From Candidatus Dadabacteria bacterium (GTDB lineage: Bacteria; Desulfobacterota_D; UBA1144; Nemesobacterales; Nemesobacteraceae), in contig JAPPFE010000016.1 of NCBI GenBank assembly GCA_028823955.1, positions 76,497-140,496 on the forward strand: a DNA stretch of 64,000 bases, read 5' to 3'. Positions 1-7,800 of this stretch are shown piece by piece; the first letter of the stretch is position 1; each line of letters opens with the position of its first letter. The notes beneath the pieces are model-generated. The model saw only the letters and a program-made list of their open reading frames with translations, did not search any database and had not been told where the DNA came from. The position numbers and the translations under genes are program-made.

Positions 1-51
1 TTTTGGATGGATTCTCTCATCCGGGATCTGGAGACCGGGCCTGATTTTTCG

Positions 52-801
52 TCACATGCGGTTTCTGGAAGTTTCGGATTCCACGAGGAGGGGCAGGACT
101 TCTCCCGATTTACCCATTACGCTTGCGTCGTAAAGACCCGTACCGGGGGTTACATCAGTATTAATTTCCACTACCGGTTTCTCGCTTTTTTTCGCTATAA
201 GCCCCATTGAAGCCGCGGGTTCGACCACTCCCGAGGTTCCCACTATCAGAAGAAGATCGCACTGCTCTATTGCGAACAGGCACCTGTCTATTGTCTCCAT
301 CGGGATGATTTCTCCGAACAGCACGGTGTTCGGCCTCATTGGCGCGTCGCAGGCGTCGCACTTAGGGGGAAGTTCCGGAATAGGTACCTGATAGTTCTTC
401 TCCACTTTTTCACATTCGGTGCATTTGATTTCCCAGAGACTTCCGTGAAGTTCTATTACGTTTCGTGTCCCGGCCGCGAAGTGAAGGCCGTCTACGTTTT
501 GCGTTATGAGTGTGAAGTCCTTTTTTTCTTTCTCAAGCGCGGTTATCGCAAAGTGGCCGGGATTGGGCTTGGCGTTTTTCATTATAGCCCTTCTTGAGTC
601 ATACCACTCCCACACCAACTTGGGATTTCTGAAAAAGGCCTCTGGCGTTGCAAGTTCGTGGGGGTCGTAATTCCTCCAGAGCCCTTCTTCTCCCCTGTAT
701 GTGGGAATACCGCTTTCAGCCGAGATTCCCGCCCCTGTAAGGACGACGATTTCGTTGGAATTGGTTACGAATTCGTACGCTTTTGCGATCTCTTTTTCCA
801 T
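52..801 (-). CDS. cobB: Sir2-family NAD-dependent protein deacylase (CobB-like)
   Basis: A 249-residue sirtuin that removes acyl groups from protein lysines using NAD, presumably in the cytoplasm. Visible motifs are GAGIS near residue 23 (NAD binding), TQNVDGLH with the following HGS (catalytic His), and a zinc site formed by CTEC and CDAC. The sequence WYDSRR contains the Tyr-x-x-Arg pair that marks class III sirtuins acting on succinyl or malonyl lysine, so desuccinylase activity is likely in addition to deacetylation. Length is normal for CobB. It is divergent from nuoA. The start ATG gives a normal N-terminus shortly before the NAD motif. No neighbouring partner (such as an acetyltransferase) is visible, so its targets are unknown. 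Confidence 0.93.
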   Translation of the reverse strand: MEKEIAKAYEFVTNSNEIVVLTGAGISAESGIPTYRGEEGLWRNYDPHELATPEAFFRNPKLVWEWYDSRRAIMKNAKPNPGHFAITALEKEKKDFTLITQNVDGLHFAAGTRNVIELHGSLWEIKCTECEKVEKNYQVPIPELPPKCDACDAPMRPNTVLFGEIIPMETIDRCLFAIEQCDLLLIVGTSGVVEPAASMGLIAKKSEKPVVEINTDVTPGTGLYDASVMGKSGEVLPLLVESETSRNRM

Positions 802-890
802 GTTCGGGCAACCCGGGATATGTTAACCGTTTTACAGGTCTTTTCCCATTGCTGACCGTAAAAACATGGTTGGGGGAGCGGGGGATTTTC

Positions 891-918
891 TTGACAATTC
901 ATCCCCTGATACTAACCT
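891..918 (+). promoter_or_regulatory. Candidate promoter for nuoABCD
   Basis: A perfect TTGACA at 891-896 is followed after 16 bases by TAACCT at 913-918, which keeps the key T, A and T of a -10 box. The predicted transcription start falls near 925, only a few bases before the GTG at 929. This would make the nuoA message nearly leaderless. The -10 match is weak, so this is a candidate only. Confidence 0.35.
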
Positions 919-928
919 TGTTTGTGTT

Positions 929-1288
929 GTGTTAGACCAGTATGTTCCCGTCCTCCTGATAATAGTAATAGCGATCGTTCTGGCCGCGGCGCTTCTGTCC
1001 GTTTCCTATCTGCTCGGTCCGAAAAGATACGGAAGCTGGCGCAAGCTGATTCCGTATGAATCGGGGATGGTTCCCAGGGGAGACGCAAGGGAGAAGGTTT
1101 CGCTCAAGTATTATCTCATAGGAGCCCTTTTCATACTGTTTGACATAGAAATCGTGTTCCTTGTTGCTTGGGCGGTCGTGTTCAGGGAGCTTGGGATGGT
1201 GGCACTTATTGAGGTGCTGGCATTCCTTTTTGTTGTAATCGGCGGGTACTTTTACGTTCTCAAAAAAGGAGCTTTGGAATGGGAGTAA
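929..1288 (+). CDS. nuoA: NADH-quinone oxidoreductase subunit A
   Basis: A small membrane subunit of proton-pumping complex I with three transmembrane segments. The conserved stretch KLIPYESGM and the acidic segment FDIEIVF between membrane helices are visible. I prefer the GTG at 929, giving [10 protein letters not shown], because NuoA proteins normally start just before such a YxPVL segment and are about 120 residues long. An in-frame ATG at 866 would add 21 residues that look non-homologous and would overlap the candidate promoter. No good Shine-Dalgarno precedes either start. It overlaps nuoB by 10 bases and begins a nuoABCD run in which all genes overlap. Confidence 0.9.
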   Translation: MLDQYVPVLLIIVIAIVLAAALLSVSYLLGPKRYGSWRKLIPYESGMVPRGDAREKVSLKYYLIGALFILFDIEIVFLVAWAVVFRELGMVALIEVLAFLFVVIGGYFYVLKKGALEWE

Positions 1289-1764
1289 GCAGCGGATCAC
1301 TTCTCGGCGGAGACGGTTTTCTAACGACCAAGGTCTCTGCAGTTGCCAACTGGGGAAGGAAACACAGCCTGTGGCCCATGGCTTTTGGAACCGCATGCTG
1401 CGCGATTGAGATGATGGGGACTTTCTCCTCGAGGTTTGATATCGCGAGGTTCGGGGCCGAAACCGTGAGATTCTCGCCGAGACAGGCGGATCTGATGATA
1501 GTTTCTGGAACCATAACCTACAAGATGGCGTCGGTCTGCAGAAGGATCTACGAACAGATGCCCGAACCCAAGTGGGTAATAGCGATGGGGTCGTGTACAT
1601 GCGGCGGCGGACCTTTTGACAGTTACGCTGTTGTTCAGGGGATAGACGAATTCCTTCCGGTGGATGTTTACGTTGGCGGCTGTCCCCCGAGACCCGAAGC
1701 CCTTATTGACGCCGTCATGAAAATCCAGAAGAAAATAGATAACGAGGGACCCCCGATCGTATGA
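1279..1764 (+). CDS. nuoB: NADH-quinone oxidoreductase subunit B (N2 cluster)
   Basis: A peripheral-arm subunit of complex I that carries iron-sulfur cluster N2, the last electron carrier before quinone. The four expected cysteine ligands are visible in order: the adjacent pair in TACCAIEMM, then [10 protein letters not shown], then GGCPPRPEA. The 161-residue length is normal. The start codon lies inside the end of nuoA and the stop overlaps the nuoC start by four bases (ATGA), so translation is probably coupled along the operon. Confidence 0.97.
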   Translation: MGVSSGSLLGGDGFLTTKVSAVANWGRKHSLWPMAFGTACCAIEMMGTFSSRFDIARFGAETVRFSPRQADLMIVSGTITYKMASVCRRIYEQMPEPKWVIAMGSCTCGGGPFDSYAVVQGIDEFLPVDVYVGGCPPRPEALIDAVMKIQKKIDNEGPPIV

Positions 1765-2279
1765 CCTCCCCACCTGACCCTGTCGATCAAATAAGGGAAA
1801 AAATAAGCGGGTACATCCTCTCGGAGAGCACATTCCGCGGGGAGATCACCTTTATTGTAAAGGCAGAATCGATAGTCGAGTGCTGTTCGCTTCTGAAAAA
1901 CACCCTCGGTTTTACTTACCTTGTGGACGTTACGGTTGTCGACTACCTGACCGTTAAATTCCCAAGGTACGAGGTTGTCTACCTCCTTCACCGTTTTGGT
2001 GAGAACTACGAAGAGAACCTGAAAATAAGGCTCAAGGCTGCTCTTGAGCAGGATAACCCCGCGATTGATTCCGTAACGTCGGTGTGGTCCGGGGCGAACT
2101 GGCTTGAGAGAGAGGCTTATGATATGTTCGGGATAACTTTCAGAGGACATCCCGACCCGAGAAGAATACTGATGCCAGAGGATTACGACCAGTTTCCGCT
2201 GAGAAAGGATTTCGACGTGAGAGACAGGGAATCTTCAAAGAGATCTTTCGAGCGGGCTCTTGATGAAGGGCGTGAGTGA
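1761..2279 (+). CDS. nuoC: NADH-quinone oxidoreductase subunit C
   Basis: The 30-kDa type peripheral subunit of complex I that packs against NuoD. The signature [19 protein letters not shown] is present, followed by [18 protein letters not shown], both typical of NuoC. At 172 residues it is a stand-alone NuoC and not the NuoCD fusion found in enterobacteria. It overlaps nuoB by four bases and nuoD by one to four bases, consistent with co-translation of the hydrogenase-like module. Confidence 0.96.
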   Translation: MTSPPDPVDQIREKISGYILSESTFRGEITFIVKAESIVECCSLLKNTLGFTYLVDVTVVDYLTVKFPRYEVVYLLHRFGENYEENLKIRLKAALEQDNPAIDSVTSVWSGANWLEREAYDMFGITFRGHPDPRRILMPEDYDQFPLRKDFDVRDRESSKRSFERALDEGRE

Positions 2280-3505
2280 TGGAAAGAGTCGAGATTGTTA
2301 CAGAAGAGCTAGGCACTGAGGCCGACGGTACGAGAAAGCAGACCATGATGCTTAACATGGGGCCGCAGCATCCGTCAACCCACGGGGTTCTGCGGGTGGT
2401 TCTTTATCTTGACGGGGAGATAGTTCAAGAAGCCGTTCCTCACATCGGCTACCTGCACAGGGGAATAGAGAAGCTCTGCGAGGACATCACCTATCAAAAA
2501 TGTCTTCCATACACCGACAGGATGGACTACCTGGCCTCGATATGCAACAACATAGGCTTCATACTGGCTGTTGAGAAGCTCCTCGGGATTGAGGATGAGA
2601 TTCCCCCGAGGGCCAAGGTGGCCGAGGTGATAATGTTTGAGCTCGGCAGGATCGAGTCCCACCTCATAGGTATAGGCGCAAACGCCATGGATCTCGGTGC
2701 GATGACCGCTTTTCTTTTCTGCTTCAAGGAGAGGGAGCGTATCTACGAGATTCTCGAGATGGTATGCGGAGCGAGACTCACGACTTCATACCCCAGGGTG
2801 GGGGGCCTACCCATGGATCTTCCCGAAGATTTCCAAGACACGATAAGGAATTTTCTTAAGATATTCCCTGAGACCTTAAGCGAGATAGACAGGCTTCTTA
2901 CGAGAAACAGGATATGGATCGATCGCACTAAGGAAGTGGCGGTTATAAGCAAGGAGCAGGCTATCGATCTTGGAATTACCGGCCCCATACTGAGAGGAAG
3001 CGGCGTTCCGTATGACGTAAGAAAGGCCACTCCCTACCTTGATTACGAAAACTACGAGTTCGACATACCGGTCGCCAATGAGGGAGACGCGTACGCCAGG
3101 TACCTCTGCAGGATGGAGGAGATGAGACAGAGTCTTCGCATAATCGAGCAGGCTCTTCGTAATCTTCCCGACGGCCCCTACATAGCCGACCTTCCCGATA
3201 TAGTCTTGCCCGAAAAAGAGCTTGTCTACACTAAAATGGAATCCCTGATCAGGCATTTCGTGCTGGTCTACAGCGGTTTTGAGACTCCTCCCGGGGAGGT
3301 ATACCACGCCGTGGAGAACCCCAAGGGAGAGCTTGGTTACTACATAGTAAGCGACGGTACGGGAAAACCCTACAGAATGCGGGTTCGTGGGCCGTCATTT
3401 GTGAACCTGCAGGCCCTTCCGGGTATGGTAAAAGGGAGATTCGTCTCCGATGTCGTTGCCGCGATAGGCAGCATCGACATAGTGCTCGGGGAAGTCGACA
3501 GGTAG
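2279..3505 (+). CDS. nuoD: NADH-quinone oxidoreductase subunit D
   Basis: The 49-kDa subunit of complex I. With NuoB it forms the quinone-binding pocket. Near the N-terminus LNMGPQHPSTHGVLR carries the conserved quinone-site His, and HIGYLHRGIEKLCE follows. The C-terminus ends in VLGEVDR as in the family. The ATG at 2279 overlaps the nuoC stop as TGATG, and a GTG one codon earlier (2276) is an alternative. After nuoD the operon stops: no nuoE-M follows. A toxin-antitoxin pair and a G+C-rich accessory block begin directly downstream instead. Confidence 0.97.
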   Translation: MERVEIVTEELGTEADGTRKQTMMLNMGPQHPSTHGVLRVVLYLDGEIVQEAVPHIGYLHRGIEKLCEDITYQKCLPYTDRMDYLASICNNIGFILAVEKLLGIEDEIPPRAKVAEVIMFELGRIESHLIGIGANAMDLGAMTAFLFCFKERERIYEILEMVCGARLTTSYPRVGGLPMDLPEDFQDTIRNFLKIFPETLSEIDRLLTRNRIWIDRTKEVAVISKEQAIDLGITGPILRGSGVPYDVRKATPYLDYENYEFDIPVANEGDAYARYLCRMEEMRQSLRIIEQALRNLPDGPYIADLPDIVLPEKELVYTKMESLIRHFVLVYSGFETPPGEVYHAVENPKGELGYYIVSDGTGKPYRMRVRGPSFVNLQALPGMVKGRFVSDVVAAIGSIDIVLGEVDR

Positions 3506-3559
3506 GAGCGGGGAGAAAAAACCTACTTCTTCGGTTTTCTTGCATTCTTCCGAAGTGCC

Positions 3560-3597
3560 TTGACATAATATGACCGGTCATGAATACTGGTCATATG
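3560..3597 (+). promoter_or_regulatory. Promoter and palindromic operator of the toxin-antitoxin operon
   Basis: TTGACA at 3560-3565 and AATACT at 3583-3588 are spaced by 17 bases. An inverted repeat, ATATGACC (3568-3575) and GGTCATAT (3589-3596), embraces the -10 box. A second perfect palindrome, TGACCGGTCA, lies at 3571-3580. This is the expected layout for autorepression by a Phd-type antitoxin. The predicted transcription start (about 3595) coincides with the ATG of the antitoxin, so the message may be leaderless. Confidence 0.65.
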
Positions 3598-3831
3598 ACG
3601 ACGATTAATGCATCCGATTTCAAGGCACGGTGCCTAGCCATCCTCGACCGCGTTCACGAGACCGGCGAACGGGTGGTTATCCTGAAGCGTGGTAAGCCAG
3701 TTGCGGAGCTGTCACGTGTGCTCAGCGAGGGAAACCGGTATCCCCAGAGTGAACTGGAGGAGACGGTCATCATAGATGGCGATGTAGTGGAACCAGTGTT
3801 CCCAGAAGAGCAGTGGGACAGCCTGAAGTGA
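3595..3831 (+). CDS. Phd/YefM-type antitoxin
   Basis: A 78-residue antitoxin, starting MTTINASDFKARCLAILD, which is the usual Phd/YefM N-terminal DNA-binding segment. It continues with ERVVILKRGKPVAEL, the conserved strand-turn of that fold. The acidic C-terminal tail (DGDVVEPVFPEEQW) is the part expected to bind and block the toxin. An upstream in-frame ATG at 3580 would add five residues, but it lies inside the operator and upstream of the predicted transcription start, so 3595 is preferred. The stop overlaps the toxin start as GTGA. It probably represses its own operon through the palindromes directly upstream. Confidence 0.88.
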   Translation: MTTINASDFKARCLAILDRVHETGERVVILKRGKPVAELSRVLSEGNRYPQSELEETVIIDGDVVEPVFPEEQWDSLK

Positions 3832-4229
3832 AGAATGTGTTGCTCGACACACATATCCTGCTGTGGTGGCACGGGGACCGCAGTCGGCTGTCTCGGGATC
3901 AACAGGACGTTATTGCGTCCGCCGACGCCGACTCGCCGTTGCAGGTATCCGATATTTCGCTTTGGGAAGTGGCGATGCTGCACAGTCTGGGTCGTATTCG
4001 CCTGAAGATTCCCCTCCGGGAGTGGTTGGAGAAGGTGGTTGCACCTCCGCTGGTGCGGCGACATGGCATCTCTCCGGCGGTAGCGGCCGAGTTAGTGTCG
4101 TTGCCGGATTCCTTTCACCGCGATCCGGCGGACCGCATCCTCGTGGCGACCGCTCGTGTGCTCGGCGCGACACTTTTGACTCAGGATCACAGAATCGTCG
4201 AAGCTAAACTGGTTAACACGCTGAGCTGA
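3828..4229 (+). CDS. PIN-domain toxin (VapC-like ribonuclease)
   Basis: A PIN-domain nuclease, expected to cleave RNA when freed from its antitoxin. Acidic active-site residues are visible: the Asp in LLDTHILLWW, the Glu in SLWEVAML, the Asp pair in HRDPADRILVATA, and the Asp in LLTQDHRI. The GTG at 3828 overlaps the antitoxin stop by four bases and gives a protein starting next to the first catalytic motif. A GTG at 3813 is also possible. Pairing of a Phd-type antitoxin with a PIN toxin is common. This cassette marks the left edge of the accessory block inserted after nuoD. Confidence 0.9.
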   Translation: MKNVLLDTHILLWWHGDRSRLSRDQQDVIASADADSPLQVSDISLWEVAMLHSLGRIRLKIPLREWLEKVVAPPLVRRHGISPAVAAELVSLPDSFHRDPADRILVATARVLGATLLTQDHRIVEAKLVNTLS

Positions 4230-4277
4230 TACCGATACTCTTTACGCCAGCGATGAAACCTGATTGGGAGGTTCGGA

Positions 4278-4860
4278 TTGGCTTCAACCCCTGTAAACGA
4301 CCACATCCGCTACGAGCCGGACGAAAAATGCACGCCGCTCTCCTCTTTCATCGTCGCCATACAGGGCATCGTGCTTGTGCTGCCGCTCGCAGTTTCGATA
4401 GTGGTTATCAATGTTCTAGCGACCGGCCAGAACGAAGCATATCTGACCTGGTCCGTATTCTCGGCGCTGATAATCGTAGGGATAGTCACCGCGCTGCAAG
4501 CCTCCAAGATAAGCCGATTTGGTGCGGGGCATCTGGTCGTGATGGGAGTGACGCCCAACTACATCCCGCTGTCGGTATTTGCCCTGCATGAGGGAGGACC
4601 GGCGATGCTGGCCAGCCTGATGGTAGTGTCTGCGCTTTTTTTCTTTGCTATAGCGACAAGGCTTCCCCAACTGCGGCGCGTGATAACGCCGACTGTGTCA
4701 GGCACAGTGCTTATGCTGATAGCCGTGATGGTGCTGCCCATCTGTTTGGATCGATTCGGGGAAGTCCCGGAGGGTGCGCCGGCATTCGCTGGGCTGTTCG
4801 TAGCTGCGGTAACGCTGGTGGTATCCACGGCGCTGATACTGCGCGCCCCGCGGCGCTGGC
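4278..4860 (+). pseudogene. Uracil-xanthine (NCS2) permease, 3' truncated
   Basis: The N-terminal part, about 194 residues, of a nucleobase:cation symporter-2 family membrane protein. It contains hydrophobic helices and family-like stretches such as SRFGAGHLVVMGV and RRVITPTVSGTVLMLIAVMVLP. The start is TTG at 4278, preceded by GGGAGG with a spacing of seven bases. Family members are usually more than 400 residues long. After RRWR at about 4,860 the reading frame stays open to 5429 but runs antisense to the PKS gene and yields a Pro/Arg/Ser-rich sequence with no membrane segments. The true gene therefore stops abruptly at the junction and the product should not be functional. Confidence 0.82.
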
Positions 4861-7800
4861 GTCCGGTTTTTCGGTCACCTCAGCCGGACCCCGCGCCACG
4901 ATCACACCTTTATCCGGCATCCCGGTCGAGTCGGACTCTTCTAGCCCCAGCACTTCTATTTCCTCGAAACCCACGTCAGCAAGTACGCGGCGCCACACAG
5001 CTGGCTCCACCAAGGCGTGTTGCGGTCGGTAGGCATCGGCGAACCGCCACCAGCCGTCGAGCGGCCCGAAAGTCAGGTCCATCCAACCCATACCCCTCAG
5101 GTTCTCGAGCGCGACCATCTGTCCTGATGGCGCGAGAAGCCGCCGGCAGTGCGCAAGCGTCTCATCCAGGTATCGCGTGGCGTGCAGCACATTGGACGCA
5201 ATCACCAGGTCATAACCGTGGGAGTCGAATCCCTGCTCCACCGGATCTTTCTCGATATCCAGCATGCGGTAATCTATCGACGCTTCCTCGCCTCCGAAAC
5301 GTGCCTCTGCTTCCGCAAAGAAGCCCGCCGAGATATCCGTGTACATGTAGTCGAACCGTCCTTCCGGGAGTTCCGGCAGGATGGCCGCGGTTGCCGATCC
5401 TGTACCCGCCCCGACCTCGATCACCCTGAGGTGTCGGCCGTCGGGCAACCCCTCCACAAGAGTCTGAACCGTTTCTCGCAGTAGACGGTTCGCCGCACGC
5501 GCCACCGGGGCTTTTAGATACAGATCGCCCGGGGTCGGGTCTCCGCTGCTGAACAGGACCGTCAACGGGTCCGCTCGGCCCAGCAGGATGTCTGCCAAGG
5601 CGTTGCCAGACCGTCGAAAAAGCCCGATCTCGGTCAAGCCGTGGGGATATAGCTCAGCCATTCGGGTAGCGAATTCCTCGGTATCAGGCGGCATTTCATC
5701 CGGCAAGGGATCCCCGGGTCCGATCCTCACGACGAAGTCGCCGTCCACCTCCTCCAACACCCCGGACTTGGCCAGCATCTCGAGCGTCCGGCGGAACAAC
5801 TTCTTATGCTCCTCCACGACGTTTAAGCGCTGCCGCAATTCCTCTGAATCCACGGTCACGCCCACCTCGCGTTCCCACCCCAGCTTCTCCAAGGTCTCGA
5901 GCGCGCAGGACCGAGACCACCGCTCCAGGTCGGTCAGGAGGGCGCTTCTGTCTTTGGGCGTGACTCCTTCGTCGGCCAAATAATCTGAGAGCAGCCCCGA
6001 GCGCGCTGCAACCGTTGCCTGAGATGCGAGAAAATCTGCGGACAGCATTCCGGGCGGGAGAGTCCTTTCGCGCCACACAACCTCATACAGCAGTTCATTC
6101 ACCCCTTCGCCCGCGGAGAGCAGCGCCGCCCGCGTCGCGCGTTTCACCATGTATCCGCTCAGCCCGCCAAGCAGAACCCCGTTGGGATCGTAGATGCGCA
6201 ATTCTCCGTTCCAGACCTCAGGCGGCTCGTCCTGTTCCGTTTCTGTACCTTGGGAAACCTCACTCATGCGCACGTGACAGAACAGGCGATCCGGCAGCCG
6301 ATCCGCCAGCCACAGCCGCTCCCAGCCAAATGGTAGGTAGGTGGTTTCCTCTTCTATCCCGCCCGGATTGCGCGCTGCGGCCACAACCTGAAAGCAACCG
6401 TCGAGCAGGAGCGGATGAACGTCCAGCTCGTTGCGGCCGAGAGCTTCAGGAAAAGAAATCTCGCCTAACGCCTCGCCTGGCCGGGACCAGACCTTCCCGA
6501 GCGTACGGAAGAACGGGCCGAGATTGATACCCGTACCCGCCCGGGCACGGTAGTAGTCTGCCACGTCTATTGGTGACAGGGGGGTCTTGAGGCTTTCAAG
6601 ATCGATGCGGCTACCGGCTTCCGGCATGGGGGCACCCTGCGATATGTGGCCTTCCACGTGTGCCGTCCAGTCCTCTCCACTCCCCTTGCTGAATATCTGG
6701 ACACGACGCGAATTCGGCCGCTCGGAAGAATCAAGCACAACCTGCACCTTCCGGCCCTCGTCACCGGTACCGTTCTCGGAATCCTCCTTCGGGAAAACCA
6801 GCGCGTTGAGCAGTTGTATGTCCTCCACAACCACCGCGCCGCTTTCTTCCGTAAGGGATACCGATGCCGCCATGGCCCCGTAGAGCGCGCCCGGAGCTAT
6901 AACCCGGCCAAACACCCGGTGGTCGCTCAACCACTCCGGATCCGACTGGAACACTTCTGTCTCGAATGTGACCTCGCCTGTGGCGGATTCGTGCCGGACC
7001 CCCAGTAAGGGGTGGCCGACGCCCGAGCGCTGTTTTCTCTTCGAATCGAGCCAATGGCGTTCGCGTTGGAATGGATAGCTTGGCAGCGAGATGCGATGGC
7101 GTGCCTCCCCCGCAAAGAGCCCTTCAAAACGAATCGGGAGCCCCGCCTGATACGCTTCCGCGACGGCCTGCGTGAAATCGGCGCCATCCGCGGACGCTGG
7201 GGATTCACCAGACGGTGGGCGCAGACTCGACAGTACCATGGGCGCCGGTGTCTCTACCGAGTCCGGCCAGGCCGAGCGAGTCATCGTGGCCAGGATCGGT
7301 CTCGGCCCTATCTCCAACACCAGGTCCACCCCGAGTTCCGCCAACGTCTGGACACCGCGGGCAAATGCCACTTTCTCGCGGGCATGCTGCCTCCAGTAGG
7401 CTCCGTCCAGCGCCTGGCCAGGCTCCACCACTTGGCCAGTCAGGTTGCTGACCACGGTGAGGGAGGGTGGCTCGACCGCCACATTATCCAAGGAAGCTTC
7501 CAGCATGTCCAGAGCTGGCTCCACCAAGGCGCTGTGGAACGCGCGGGCCGTGTTCAGCCGTCTTACCCGGACTCCTTCCGATTCGAAACGCTTCGAGATG
7601 GCTTCAATTTCCGCAATCGGGCCGCTCACCACTTGGTGGGTGCCGTTGTCCGCCGAGATGCTCAGCCCAACACTGTCAGATGATTCGTTCAGCTCTTCGA
7701 CCGTCGACGCCACTCGTGCCGGAGTGGCAAAAACCGCTGCCATTGTGCCCGGTTCGGTTTCCGACAGCAGGGTGCCCCGTGCCGCGGCAAACCGCATTCC

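Noticed and set aside
3509-3540. Rho-independent terminator after nuoD
   Set aside because: The AAAACC/GGTTTT stem is weak and A-T rich, and the T run is short.
4711-4866. Last 50 residues of the PKS frame as a new domain
   Set aside because: They are antisense to the permease and low complexity; they do not resemble ER, KR or ACP.
4860-5429. Continuation of the permease frame as a long Pro/Arg-rich protein
   Set aside because: It is the antisense reading of the PKS gene and contains no membrane segments.
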